NCBI GenBank assembly: GCA_017467605.1
Contig: JAFUSQ010000024.1
Span: forward strand, 1-45,067
Direction of reading: 5' to 3'
From: a bacterium
Lineage (GTDB): Bacteria > Cyanobacteriota > Vampirovibrionia > Gastranaerophilales > Gastranaerophilaceae
Length of the DNA stretch: 45,067 nucleotides
The notes beneath the pieces were generated by a model. The model had not been told where the DNA came from. It saw nothing but the letters and a program-made list of their open reading frames with translations, and made no database searches. Of the stretch, positions 1 through 8,204 are shown in pieces (within the stretch, counting starts at the first letter, position 1; the number at the start of each line of letters is the position of its first letter). Both the position numbers and the translations under genes were made by a program.

Positions 1-285
1 TTTATCTGAACCTGTAGAAACCATGCCGCAATCCAGACCGCCTGAAATATATTTCAGAACCAATTTATAAAATTCTCCAACCTCATATTCACTTGGATTA
101 TACAAAACTCCGTCATCATTCATTCTGCGAATTACCTGACTCAATGTTGAATAAGCTTTCCAAAACTGTGTTTTAAGTCTGTATGCCTTATAATTCGTCA
201 TCAAATTCGGAATAGTCATAGCAGAAACTACCCCGATTACGCCAAGTGTTATTAATACTTCTGCAAGTGTGAAAGCCTTTTTCAT
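1..285 (-). CDS. Prepilin-type N-terminal cleavage/methylation protein (partial)
   Basis: The start codon is at 285, with a TAAGGAGGT ribosome binding site seven bases before it; the gene runs off the left edge, so only the first 95 codons are seen. The protein begins MKKAFTLAEVLITLGVIGVV, a class III (type IV pilin-like) signal: short basic leader, cleavage after Ala4, Phe at +1, Glu at +5 and a hydrophobic helix. Family members are processed by a prepilin peptidase and anchored in or extruded from the inner membrane as pilins or pseudopilins. After the helix comes a TLSQ/NYKA-type pseudopilin neck and a soluble domain with one visible Cys. It is transcribed away from the XRE regulator at 397, with 111 bases between the two starts. 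The specific role is unknown. Confidence 0.88.
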   Translation of the reverse strand, partial: MKKAFTLAEVLITLGVIGVVSAMTIPNLMTNYKAYRLKTQFWKAYSTLSQVIRRMNDDGVLYNPSEYEVGEFYKLVLKYISGGLDCGMVSTGSDK

Positions 286-329
286 GTTTACCTCCTTATT
301 TAAATTAATTATACAATGTTTATCCTAAT

Positions 330-358
330 TAATCTACATGTTAAACCTTGTTAGATTA
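330..358. promoter_or_regulatory. Candidate operator between prepilin and XRE gene
   Basis: The inverted repeat TAATCTA (330-336) / TAGATTA (352-358), separated by 15 bases, lies in the divergent intergenic region between the prepilin at 285 and the XRE regulator at 397. The position suits an operator for the neighbouring regulator, but binding is inferred only from symmetry and location. Confidence 0.35.
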
Positions 359-396
359 CATATTCGTAATATTTAAAATAAAAAAAAGGGCAAAGA

Positions 397-723
397 ATGA
401 GTGTTAATATACAAAAAGAACTTGGGCAAAAAATTAGGGAACTAAGAAAAATTAAAGGCTATAGTCAGGAAAAATTTGCAGAGCGAATTGATATTGCGAC
501 AAACACACTTAGCAGCATTGAAACAGGTAAAGCATTTATGACAGCTCCTACCCTTGAAAAAATACTGGAAACACTAAATATTACCCCTGCAGAACTTTTT
601 GAATTTCCTCAAGTTAAAACTCAAGACGAAATGTACTCATTTATCCTAAATAAATTAGAATTTATTAAATCCGATACAGACAGACTAAAAATTATGTATA
701 ATCTTGTTAAATCACTTATTTAA
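397..723 (+). CDS. XRE-family transcriptional regulator
   Basis: This 108-residue protein has a Cro/cI-type helix-turn-helix over about residues 9-65 (IRELRKIKGYSQEKFAERI, then the recognition-helix region ATNTLSSIETGKA). A short helical tail (residues 76-108) probably serves for dimerisation. A similar tail pattern ends the XRE proteins at 28266 and 34827. A weak ribosome site (AAAGGG) precedes the ATG. The gene is divergent from the prepilin gene at 285 and probably controls that gene and/or itself. Its stop codon overlaps the stop of the convergent symporter by four bases (TTAA, 720-723). The DNA-binding fold is clear; the target is inferred. Confidence 0.87.
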   Translation: MSVNIQKELGQKIRELRKIKGYSQEKFAERIDIATNTLSSIETGKAFMTAPTLEKILETLNITPAELFEFPQVKTQDEMYSFILNKLEFIKSDTDRLKIMYNLVKSLI

Positions 724-2042
724 GCAATTTCCTCATACGCTGACGGATTATTAAACAAATCATAGTTAATTTCATTTTCATTATCAGCAATTGCAGCAGC
801 CACAACAGTATCAGAGAAAACATTGAGCATTGTTCTGAACATATCTGTTAATCGTTCTATTGTAAACAAGAATGCAAAACCTGCGACCAATTGTTCAGGA
901 CTTAATCCCATACCATTCAAAATCAAAGCAATAGTAATCAAACCGCCGCCCGGAATGCCTGCACAAGTACTGGAGGCAACAATTGCCAAAATCGCAATTT
1001 GAACAATCAAAAACGGTGTCAAAGGAACCCCGTAAGCTTGAGCTAAAAATATAACCGCAACTGTTTGCAACAATGCAGTACCGTCAAAATTCAATGTCGC
1101 ACCAAGCGGCAATACAAAACTTGAAATTTTATGAGAAATTCCGCGTTTTTCACAACAAGCAATAGTCAAAGGCAAAGTTGCAGAAGAACTTGCAGTACCA
1201 AAAGCAACCATCATAGCTTCCGCAACTGCTGAAAATAACATTATAGCAGACACTTTTGAAAAACATCTTAAAAATACAGGATAAACAATAAACATCTGTA
1301 ATCCAAAGCCTGCTAATAATACAAGCAAATATTTAGAAATTGATGCAAAAATTCCGCCGCCAAAACTTGAAACCGCACTTGCAGTCAGCGCAAAAACACC
1401 GGGTGCAGCAAATACCATAATCCAATCGGTAATCTTCATTGTTGCAGCAAAAACAGATTCAAAAAATGAAACAATTGGTCTATTCACATCTCCCACTTTA
1501 GCAAGCGCAAGAGCAAACATCACAACAAAAAGAATTATTGAAATCATACTGCCATGAGCGACTGATTCAAAGGGATTGTTCGGAATAAAATCCAAAATCA
1601 AATTTAGGATATTACCTTGCTGTTCCTGCATAGCAGAAGCAACAGAAGCCTGAACATCAGAAGCAACATTTGCAGATATATAATGAGCGGCACCTGATCC
1701 TGGTTTAATTAATAACGCTAAAGCAGAACCGATAGTAACTGCAATAGTAGTTAAAATACCGTAATACAAAATCATCTTAGAACCGAACTTGCCCAATTGC
1801 TTATTATCCCCGACACTTGTAATACCGATAATGATTGCAGAGACAACAAGCGGAATAACAACCATTTGAATTAATCTGATAAATACTTGTCCGATAAAAG
1901 TCAAAATATTATCTACCAACATATTCGGGTGAGAATGAAGGAAAATTCCGACAAGCACACCGGCAATAATACCAAAGAAAATATGCCAGTTACGTTTAAT
2001 ACCAAGACCTAACGCAATAAGTATCTGCATGTGAAGCTTCAT
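720..2042 (-). CDS. Dicarboxylate/amino acid:cation symporter (DAACS family)
   Basis: This 440-residue polytopic inner-membrane protein belongs to the GltP/DctA (glutamate/dicarboxylate:Na+ or H+ symporter) family. About eight hydrophobic helices are visible. Family signatures are present: the serine-rich hairpin with SSATLPLT (about residue 285), NFDGTALLQ (about 320; the usual form is NMDGTA) and the second hairpin CAGIPGGGL (about 365). Length is normal for the family. The ATG at 2042 follows AGAGGA. It would import acidic amino acids or C4-dicarboxylates using a cation gradient; which substrate is used cannot be read from the sequence. It is a single-gene unit, convergent with the XRE gene at 397. 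Confidence 0.93.
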   Translation of the reverse strand: MKLHMQILIALGLGIKRNWHIFFGIIAGVLVGIFLHSHPNMLVDNILTFIGQVFIRLIQMVVIPLVVSAIIIGITSVGDNKQLGKFGSKMILYYGILTTIAVTIGSALALLIKPGSGAAHYISANVASDVQASVASAMQEQQGNILNLILDFIPNNPFESVAHGSMISIILFVVMFALALAKVGDVNRPIVSFFESVFAATMKITDWIMVFAAPGVFALTASAVSSFGGGIFASISKYLLVLLAGFGLQMFIVYPVFLRCFSKVSAIMLFSAVAEAMMVAFGTASSSATLPLTIACCEKRGISHKISSFVLPLGATLNFDGTALLQTVAVIFLAQAYGVPLTPFLIVQIAILAIVASSTCAGIPGGGLITIALILNGMGLSPEQLVAGFAFLFTIERLTDMFRTMLNVFSDTVVAAAIADNENEINYDLFNNPSAYEEIA

Positions 2043-2210
2043 ATATTTATCCTCTTAATCCTTTTATTAGACAATTTAATACGTGACTAGCTTATTATAC
2101 AACTTAATCATACAAAAAGCAAATAATAAAAATAGAATTAAGTCTAGCAAATTTTATTTTTACAGGTTTTAGAACATTAAAAGTTAGGTAAAAATTAAGG
2201 TAGATGTAGA

Positions 2211-2804
2211 ATGAAAGTAAGACAACTTTTTATCGCGAGTTTAATAAATTTATCAACACTTGTTCCATGCAAAGCTCAAAAGGCAGTACAACTTGTATCT
2301 GAAACAGGAATTACGGGGGTTGTGAATAAAGAGGCTTCATTTTACGGTGGTATGAATTTCCAATTACCAAGAGGCAGAAACTTTACTGATTTATACGCGG
2401 GAGTTAATATTCAATCTGATAAAAAAGCATCTTTTGTCGGTCTTGCAATAAATAATTTTTCTTGGACTAAAAATATAAGCAGTTGGGTAAGAGAAACTTT
2501 TGTAGCATCTAAAAGAGGAGCAAATTCTCAACTTGAAGTCGCACCAATTAGAGCAAATGTAGATGCAGGAAAATTTAATTTTTCGTTGAGTCCATCTTAT
2601 ACTTTGTATAATGATTTTAAAGAGGGAACTACAACTCAAGGGATTAATACAATATTTCAAACAACATATTCAATAACTCCGAAAGATATTATTTTTGCAG
2701 AAGCAAAATATACATCTGAACCGTCAAAAAATTTGTTTAATACACATTTTGGTAAACTAAAAGATAATATTTCATATATGGTTTCATATATGAGAAAATT
2801 TTAG
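2211..2804 (+). CDS. Small secreted, possibly outer-membrane beta-barrel protein
   Basis: The 197-residue protein has a signal peptide (basic start, hydrophobic core at residues 6-17, likely cleavage after the CKA at 21-23). The rest alternates polar and aromatic/hydrophobic residues in short segments (for example FNFSLSPSYTLYNDF, NISYMVSYMRKF) and ends in Phe, the usual C-terminal residue recognised by the BAM machinery. This suggests a small outer-membrane barrel, but no named family was recognised. It stands alone, followed by a hairpin terminator, and lies immediately upstream of the left end of the integrated element. Confidence 0.7.
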   Translation: MKVRQLFIASLINLSTLVPCKAQKAVQLVSETGITGVVNKEASFYGGMNFQLPRGRNFTDLYAGVNIQSDKKASFVGLAINNFSWTKNISSWVRETFVASKRGANSQLEVAPIRANVDAGKFNFSLSPSYTLYNDFKEGTTTQGINTIFQTTYSITPKDIIFAEAKYTSEPSKNLFNTHFGKLKDNISYMVSYMRKF

Positions 2805-2890
2805 TTGGCAGAGTAAACTTCAGTCTACCGACAAATTTTGGTAGATAAAAAAATAATAGTCAGCAGTTTTGTTGGGTTTCACCCAACCTA

Positions 2891-2909
2891 AGAGCTACAA
2901 GCTCTTTTT
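2891..2909 (+). terminator. Rho-independent terminator
   Basis: A hairpin AGAGCT / AGCTCT with a three-base loop (2891-2905) is followed by TTTT. A second small hairpin, TTGGGT / ACCCAA, sits just before it (about 2872-2886). Together they end the 2211-2804 transcript. Confidence 0.65.
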
Positions 2910-2948
2910 CTTATGTTCAAACTAAAACAATTCCTTTTTACTTAATCA

Positions 2949-2998
2949 AAAAAATATGCCGCAACTCGGAATTGAACCAAGGACACAGGGATTTTCAG
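2949..2998. repeat. Left attachment site (tRNA-Phe 3' fragment)
   Basis: These 50 bases are identical to 9570-9619. They contain the T arm, acceptor end and anticodon arm up to the anticodon of tRNA-Phe (minus strand), after which similarity stops abruptly. This is the duplicated target produced when the element integrated. Confidence 0.92.
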
Positions 2999-3116
2999 AC
3001 CGTGTTTTATTAAAACTATCAAAAAACATCAAAAACTAAACAATAGATATAACTTGCATTTTGACGATTTTTATTTTATAATTTTTTTGAAAGTTTTTGA
3101 TTTTTTTTCAAAAAGT

Positions 3117-3135
3117 AACAAGAAAATAACAAGAA
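3117..3135. repeat. Paired AACAAGAA repeats, candidate integrase arm site (left)
   Basis: AACAAGAA occurs at 3117-3124 and 3128-3135, 11 bases apart, between the left attachment site and the integrase start. The same paired arrangement, embedded in the same 23-base block, recurs at 9487-9505 near the right end, and a 10-base-spaced pair lies at 9380-9397. The placement is typical of integrase arm-binding sites. Confidence 0.6.
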
Positions 3136-3159
3136 TTTTTAAAAAGGAATCTGTTTAAT

Positions 3160-4269
3160 ATGCACCAAATCCAAAAATACGAAAAGAAAGACGGCACGGT
3201 GTCCTATACCGCTTGTATTCGCGTCAAAGGTTATAAGACAATGACTGCAACATTCAAGAAAAAACAACAAGCGCAATTATGGATACAAGAAAATGAAAGC
3301 AAAATGAAATTAGGACGGCATATACAAACGTCCGAAGCTAAAAAACACACTTTAGCGGAACTCATAGACCGATATATTACAAATGAATTGCCGAAGCGTA
3401 AATCAGATATAAACAAATTTAAAATGCAACTGGCATGGTGGAAAGATAAAATCGGTTGTTATTACTTGTCGGCTATTACCCCCGCAATATTAACAGAAGC
3501 TAAAGAACTACTGGAAAAAGAAAAGAGTTTAAAACCGCAACAAGGGCGCACAACAAGAACACCCGCAACGGTTAATCGGTATTTGGCGACGCTTTCAATA
3601 GTTTTCAGTTATGCTTGTAATGAATACGGGTGGTTGGACGAAAATCCAATGCGTAGAGTTAGAAAAAATAAAGAAAGAGCAAACAAAGACAGATATTTAA
3701 CCCCCGACGAAATAGAACAGTTATTACTGGCATGTAAAAATTATGAATTAAAAACAGAAAACTATAACAATGAAACATATTTATTTGTTTTAATTGCGCT
3801 TACTACTGGCGCGCGCTATTCAGAAATACATAATCTAAAATGGAAAGACATTGATTTTCAGCATAGACAATTTTATTTTTTAAATACAAAAAACAAAGAA
3901 AATCGCGGTGTGCCAATGTCTGAAGCTATTTATCAAGAATTAAGGCAATTCCAGAAAGTCCGAAACATTAAAAGTGATTATTTGTGGACGACAAAAGACG
4001 GCAAAAAATTAATTGATATGCGGGTCCGATTCTATAAAGTGTTAGAACTTGCAAAAATTAAAAATTGCCGTTTCCATGATTTGCGCCATACAGTAGCAAG
4101 CCATATTGCTATGAATGGCGGAAGTTTACTTGATATTGCACAAATAACAGGACATAAAACAATGCAAATGGTTAAAAGATATTCACACCTTACGCAGAAA
4201 CACACGGCAAAATTATTACAAGATACAACAGACATTATGCTAAAGCGTACAAGCCAAAATAACGGGTAA
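3160..4269 (+). CDS. int: Tyrosine recombinase / phage-type integrase
   Basis: The 369-residue integrase catalyses site-specific recombination between the tRNA-Phe site and the element. It has an N-terminal arm-binding-like segment (residues 1-50), a SAM-like core-binding domain (about 65-165) and a catalytic domain (175-350). The catalytic set is complete: Arg219 in TGARYSE, Lys244, His306 and Arg309 in HDLRH, His332 in ITGHK and nucleophile Tyr341 in RYSHL. The gene starts 162 bases inside the left attachment repeat and reads inward. A GGAA-rich stretch precedes the ATG. The intact catalytic residues suggest the element is still mobile. Confidence 0.95.
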   Translation: MHQIQKYEKKDGTVSYTACIRVKGYKTMTATFKKKQQAQLWIQENESKMKLGRHIQTSEAKKHTLAELIDRYITNELPKRKSDINKFKMQLAWWKDKIGCYYLSAITPAILTEAKELLEKEKSLKPQQGRTTRTPATVNRYLATLSIVFSYACNEYGWLDENPMRRVRKNKERANKDRYLTPDEIEQLLLACKNYELKTENYNNETYLFVLIALTTGARYSEIHNLKWKDIDFQHRQFYFLNTKNKENRGVPMSEAIYQELRQFQKVRNIKSDYLWTTKDGKKLIDMRVRFYKVLELAKIKNCRFHDLRHTVASHIAMNGGSLLDIAQITGHKTMQMVKRYSHLTQKHTAKLLQDTTDIMLKRTSQNNG

Positions 4270-4276
4270 TACTGGC

Positions 4277-4978
4277 ATGGAATCAGAAAACTTAAAGGAT
4301 AAAATACAACAACAAACAGTCGAAACAGATACATTAATACAATTAATGCAACTTTTTAAAAAGCAAGATGATTTTGTAAAGCAAGCATTAAAGTTTCTTG
4401 ATGATTTGCGCCAAACTGCCGACGTCTTGAACTTTTCGGAAGAATACAACAAACAAGCGCAAAAACAATTTATAAGCGAAATAAGACGCATAAAAGGCGC
4501 ACTTGAATATAATCGTTATATTGATATTGATTTTAAATTAAAAATGGCTATATTGCTTGTAGAATTGCCAGAAGCACAACGCGAAATATTCTTTTTGATT
4601 GGAATCAAAAAATATTCTTCACTTGCTGAAATCGGACGCGCACGCACCAAAGGACGCACAAGGCAAGCCGTTGACGGTATTTTAAAACAAATGTTTCAAT
4701 ATTTTTTGTATGGTAATACTGGAAAATTTAATATTGCGCAAAAAACAATTTTCGCAAATGCAGACACGCAACACAGGCATGATGAAATTTCAGAAATACA
4801 AGCCTTGTGTGCAAATATGCCCCAAAATGCCGAAATTATAATCAATAGTTTATTTGATGAATTTTTATTACTGGATAAGGACAAACAAGCAAAAGAAAGT
4901 TATATAAACAAATTGCTTGAAATGTACCGCAAAAAAGAAAATAACGACATTCAACCCGACGACTTTTATATTTTATAG
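4277..4978 (+). CDS. Element-encoded helical protein, possible HTH (unrecognised)
   Basis: The 233-residue protein is almost entirely helical and charged. Residues 98-140 (from LPEAQREIFFLIG to RQAVDGILKQMF) resemble the spacing of a sigma-70 region 4 or other helix-turn-helix, so DNA binding is possible but not shown. No family was recognised. It starts seven bases after the integrase stop, inside a copy of the ACTGGCATG motif, with only a CGGG stretch upstream as a ribosome site, so it is probably translationally coupled to int. It could regulate excision or act as a small-terminase-like protein; neither is supported beyond context. Confidence 0.72.
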   Translation: MESENLKDKIQQQTVETDTLIQLMQLFKKQDDFVKQALKFLDDLRQTADVLNFSEEYNKQAQKQFISEIRRIKGALEYNRYIDIDFKLKMAILLVELPEAQREIFFLIGIKKYSSLAEIGRARTKGRTRQAVDGILKQMFQYFLYGNTGKFNIAQKTIFANADTQHRHDEISEIQALCANMPQNAEIIINSLFDEFLLLDKDKQAKESYINKLLEMYRKKENNDIQPDDFYIL

Positions 4979-4986
4979 TTTATTGT

Positions 4987-5001
4987 TTGACATTTTGTCA
5001 A
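4987..5001. promoter_or_regulatory. Candidate operator overlapping the -35 of the alpA/rep promoter
   Basis: The inverted repeat TTGACA (4987-4992) / TGTCAA (4996-5001) overlaps the -35 box of the promoter at 4995-5024. A repressor bound here would block transcription of the excision/replication genes. Confidence 0.4.
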
Positions 5002-5024
5002 TCTTACATACTGGCAAATATAAT
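4995..5024 (+). promoter_or_regulatory. Promoter for the AlpA-like and replication genes
   Basis: A -35 box TTGTCA (4995-5000) and -10 box TATAAT (5019-5024) are spaced by 18 bases, upstream of the gene at 5102. A 17-base stretch that includes the -10 box (5015-5031) recurs at 7700-7716 just after the helicase and 55-residue genes. Confidence 0.6.
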
Positions 5025-5101
5025 TTTAAAATAAAATATGCTAAAACCTTACTATATTAAGAAAACTCAAAAGGCATTAAAAAAGAAAGTGAGGTTTTAT
5101 C

Positions 5102-5347
5102 ATGCCAGAAAAAACACAAAATATTGAAAGCAAACAACAAAACAAAGAGATTCAAGAACTAATCCCATTGAGTAAATGGAATGATTATTACGATTATCCG
5201 ACAGTAGGAACGCTAAGACAATTAGTATTTTATGAACATTCAAACGGATTCAGTAAAGTAATTCGTCGTATCGGTTGCAGAATTTACATTAAAACATCTG
5301 CATTTTTTGAATGGGTAGAAGAAACAAACAAAGCGAGGGCAATATAA
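5102..5347 (+). CDS. AlpA/excisionase-like small DNA-binding protein
   Basis: The 81-residue protein has a basic winged-helix-like core at residues 30-75 (TVGTLRQLVFY, then FSKVIRRIGCRIYIKTSAFFEWV). This pattern of a recognition helix followed by a two-strand wing and a final 'AFFEWV' helix is typical of small phage and island proteins of the MerR/AlpA excisionase type. Such proteins direct excision or activate the integrase. The ATG at 5102 has a purine-rich ribosome site (GTGAGG) and its own promoter with a palindrome over the -35 box. It sits between integrase and replication genes, as AlpA does in several phage satellites. Confidence 0.75.
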   Translation: MPEKTQNIESKQQNKEIQELIPLSKWNDYYDYPTVGTLRQLVFYEHSNGFSKVIRRIGCRIYIKTSAFFEWVEETNKARAI

Positions 5348-5460
5348 AAGCCTAATACAATACTTTTTGATTGATATTAGGCTAAAAGAAATCTGTTTAA
5401 CCTATATATACATTAAAAAGATAGTTATTGCAAGGTTTTTATATTCCAAGAGGGGATATA

Positions 5461-6252
5461 ATGACACAAAAAGATAAACTGGGCGGATATATGCTTATAT
5501 ATCGTAAAATGTTAAATGACCCGTTGTGGCTTTCCGAACGTTTTACAAAAGCACAGGCATGGATAGATTTATTATTTCTTGCCAATTATGAAGACGGTTA
5601 TATTGTCGTAGGTAACGGCGAAACAATACCCGTAAAGCGTGGACAATGCGCGTGGAGCCAATCGCGACTTGCGAAACGTTGGAAATGGACACGGGGCAAG
5701 GTTGAGCAATACTTCAAGCATTTAATCGAGCAAGGAACTATACAACGAATTGAGCAAGGAAAAATCGGGCGCAAGACTACTATTATCAATATTCTTAATT
5801 ATGAAAAATACCAAGACCGAGCAACGAAACAAGCAACAAGTCAAGCGCAAGACCAAGCAACGAACCGAGCACTATATAAAGAAATAAAGAAAGAAAATAA
5901 AGAATCTTCTATAAGCGAATTTTCAAAAAAAGTTTTAGACCCAAATTATTCCCCTGAAGTTCGATATTTTTTAGATACGTTCAAAGAGATTTGCAAAAAA
6001 CATACGTCAATAGGGCAAGGGGAAAGGATAACGCTATCAAAGTATATAAGCGATTTAATGGCGCAAGAATACGATTATAAAACAATAGCGAATACAATAT
6101 GTCAAAATTTCAATAAAACGAGCTTCACCGTCAATTTAGGGCTTAACTGGTTATTGAAATCTGAATCTAATTTTTACGGAATATTTAACGGCGAATTTAG
6201 CAACAAAAAACAAAACATTGAGGGGGTAATAGAAAATGAATACGTCAATTAG
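5461..6252 (+). CDS. Replication initiation / replisome organiser protein
   Basis: The 263-residue protein has an N-terminal winged helix (about residues 45-110, with WSQSRLAKRWKWTRGKVEQY and FKHLIEQG) like the RepO/DnaD-type proteins of Gram-positive phages. Next is a low-complexity linker rich in Ala, Thr and Gln (about 115-140) and a C-terminal helical domain. Such proteins bind the origin and load the helicase. The ATG at 5461 is chosen because it follows AGAGGGG at about eight bases; an upstream in-frame TTG at 5428 has no such site. Its last 17 bases overlap the DnaB-like helicase start, the usual initiator-helicase pairing. Confidence 0.78.
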   Translation: MTQKDKLGGYMLIYRKMLNDPLWLSERFTKAQAWIDLLFLANYEDGYIVVGNGETIPVKRGQCAWSQSRLAKRWKWTRGKVEQYFKHLIEQGTIQRIEQGKIGRKTTIINILNYEKYQDRATKQATSQAQDQATNRALYKEIKKENKESSISEFSKKVLDPNYSPEVRYFLDTFKEICKKHTSIGQGERITLSKYISDLMAQEYDYKTIANTICQNFNKTSFTVNLGLNWLLKSESNFYGIFNGEFSNKKQNIEGVIENEYVN

Positions 6253-7528
6253 AGATAAGTATACTCATACAGATATGGAAATACAACATGATAATGAAAA
6301 ACAAATCATACTTGCACTTGTAGGCGAATCGGATTTTAATATAAAACAACAAATAATTGAACACTCATGCCCGCAAATGTTTACAAATAGCATATATCGG
6401 AAAGTTTATAATATTGTCATTGATTTATACAAAAACAATATTGAAATATACGACCAAAATATTATTGCAAGATTAGACAAAGAAGAACAAAAACGTTTCT
6501 TGATTGAATTGATGAATGAATATATTACCGCAAGAACATATAAATTTCATCTTGAAAAACTTATAAATGCTTATATTCAACGTTTGTTAAATGAATGCGA
6601 TACAATAGAGGGCTACGAAGAAATAAAGAAGCTAAAAGAAAAATATTCATTAAAAGCGCAGACGCGCCCAATTTGGGAAGATACAGACAATTTGATATGT
6701 GATTACTGCAATAGGTGGGAAAATCCCATACAAACGTATTACAAATCCGTAGATAACATTATAGGGAGTTTACAAGGCGGGGATATACTTATTTTAGCGG
6801 GTGCAACTGGCATGGGAAAATCTTGTATGATGTTAAATTTACTTGTTAAAATGGCAAAACACGGCAAAAAGATTTTATTATTCTCTCTTGAAATGTCAGC
6901 CGAACAATTACAGAATCGTATTATTTCAGCAGAAACGGGCATACATGCCAGTAAATATCGTAATTATGAAATGACAGACGACGAATTTAAACAATATTGC
7001 GATTTTGCACAATCTGATAAGTTTAAATCATTACCTATTGATGTATGTACGGAATACCATATCACAATAGACCGCTTAACCGCTATTGTAAACGAAAGCG
7101 ACGCAGATATTGTATTTATAGATTATTTAGGACTTATAAGCGGTAACAAGGGCGCAAACACTTATGAAAGAGTGTCGGAAATATCGCGCGAATTAAAACT
7201 ACTTGCCATGTCGTCCAAAAAGCCTTTTGTTGTATTACATCAACTTAATAGAACAATGACAGACAGAGCAGACAAAAGACCGCAATTATCAGATTTAAGA
7301 GATAGCGGAAAGATAGAGCAAGACGCAGATTTTATCTGTTTTGTATATAGACCCGCATATTATGATAAATCAATGGATAAAAACGCATTAGAATTTATTG
7401 TCAAAAAGAACAGGCATGGGGAAGCCAATTTGACGGCGCGTTTAATATTCGACGGCGCGACACAAAGAATAACAGACGTTCAAGGGGAAACACCGCAAGC
7501 ATTCAGACAATGCGGGATAGGATATTAA
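6236..7528 (+). CDS. DnaB-type replicative helicase
   Basis: The 430-residue hexameric helicase would unwind element DNA. The N-terminal domain (about 15-115) matches the DnaB N-domain that binds primase. The RecA-like domain has Walker A GATGMGKS (189-196), Walker B VFIDYLG (293-299, Asp296), the HQLNR sensor (335-339) and the arginine-finger segment KKNRHGE (390-396). It starts within the initiator gene, after GAGGGGG. The host should carry its own chromosomal dnaB, so this copy implies autonomous replication of the excised element. Walker A is partly encoded by a copy of the ACTGGCATG motif. Confidence 0.93.
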   Translation: MNTSIRDKYTHTDMEIQHDNEKQIILALVGESDFNIKQQIIEHSCPQMFTNSIYRKVYNIVIDLYKNNIEIYDQNIIARLDKEEQKRFLIELMNEYITARTYKFHLEKLINAYIQRLLNECDTIEGYEEIKKLKEKYSLKAQTRPIWEDTDNLICDYCNRWENPIQTYYKSVDNIIGSLQGGDILILAGATGMGKSCMMLNLLVKMAKHGKKILLFSLEMSAEQLQNRIISAETGIHASKYRNYEMTDDEFKQYCDFAQSDKFKSLPIDVCTEYHITIDRLTAIVNESDADIVFIDYLGLISGNKGANTYERVSEISRELKLLAMSSKKPFVVLHQLNRTMTDRADKRPQLSDLRDSGKIEQDADFICFVYRPAYYDKSMDKNALEFIVKKNRHGEANLTARLIFDGATQRITDVQGETPQAFRQCGIGY

Positions 7529-7540
7529 GGCGGTCAATGT

Positions 7541-7708
7541 ATGCAATATACGGAAGCAAAAGAACAATATAAAACCAAACCTAAACAGACTGCGGATAAC
7601 CGATATATACTGTACGAACAAGAAAAAAGGAAATTACGTGCTTTAAATTTAAGTCCTGAAGAATGGGAAATCAGAATCAATCAATTACTTGATGAATTAC
7701 AAATATAA
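7541..7708 (+). CDS. Small 55-residue element protein
   Basis: An open frame starts at ATG 7541, 12 bases after the helicase stop and preceded by AAGGCGG. The product is charged and helical (MQYTEAKEQYKTKPKQ at the start, LSPEEWEIRINQLLDELQI at the end). No family was recognised. Codon use, ribosome site and position at the end of the replication operon support it as real. It may be a helicase-loader accessory or regulator, but nothing in the sequence says which. Confidence 0.6.
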   Translation: MQYTEAKEQYKTKPKQTADNRYILYEQEKRKLRALNLSPEEWEIRINQLLDELQI

Positions 7709-7729
7709 TTTTAAAAATATTTTCCTATC

Positions 7730-7811
7730 CCCCCCATGTATCAAATAGTAGTATGAATCGAAAAGACCGCACCCTTACAGACAAAGAATAAATCTGAAAA
7801 TACATGGGGGG
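7730..7811. repeat. 12-bp perfect inverted repeat around 58 bases
   Basis: CCCCCCATGTAT (7730-7741) pairs exactly with ATACATGGGGGG (7800-7811). It lies in the 279-base gap between the replication operon and the convergent leftward genes. The C6/G6 arms stand out in AT-rich DNA. It could form a structured RNA, a two-way terminator or an origin feature; no T-run follows either arm. Nothing else gene-like is visible in 7709-7987. Confidence 0.7.
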
Positions 7812-7987
7812 TGTGGTATCATATCAATTAGTCCTAATTCCCTTATTTTGCACGTATTTAAAGAATTTTGATAAAATATTTTAAAATAATTCTTTTTTTA
7901 GTTTATTTTGCGCCAAAATACTTGATTTTATAAGGTTATTTGATTATTTTTCAAGCAAAGAATTTTAAATCAAAATCAATCAGTTTT

Positions 7988-8182
7988 TTATGCTTTTTGA
8001 CTGTTTTTTGCGGTGTTTTCGTCCAATTCCGCGCGCTTCCATTCAATCAATTTTGCAATATAGCGGGCGCGCATATAGTCGCGCTCAGCGTCCGAACATT
8101 GTTCGTCTGGTATTCGTATTATTACACCGAACTCTTTAACCCTCTTACCTTTATATACGGGCTTTTTTACGCAATAATCCAT
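7988..8182 (-). CDS. Small 64-residue element protein
   Basis: This leftward gene is the second cistron after the repressor at 8411, 22 bases downstream of its stop. The product is basic/acidic mixed and probably helical in its second half (SDAERDYMRARYIAKLIEWKR); no family recognised. Its start region (CGGGAATACTGGC then ATGGA) is nearly the same as that of the gene at 4277, including the ACTGGCATG motif over the start codon, which supports this frame over the longer opposite-strand frame covering 7940-8344. Confidence 0.62.
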   Translation of the reverse strand: MDYCVKKPVYKGKRVKEFGVIIRIPDEQCSDAERDYMRARYIAKLIEWKRAELDENTAKNSQKA

Positions 8183-8204
8183 GCCAGTATTCCCGCGTTT
8201 ATAT

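Noticed and set aside
2957-3000. Apparent tRNA-Phe 3' half at the left element end
   Set aside because: It stops at the anticodon loop and has no 5' half, so it is the attachment-site copy and not a tRNA gene.
5428-5460. Longer start (TTG 5428) for the replication initiator
   Set aside because: No ribosome site precedes it, and the region itself contains the AGAGGGG used by ATG 5461.
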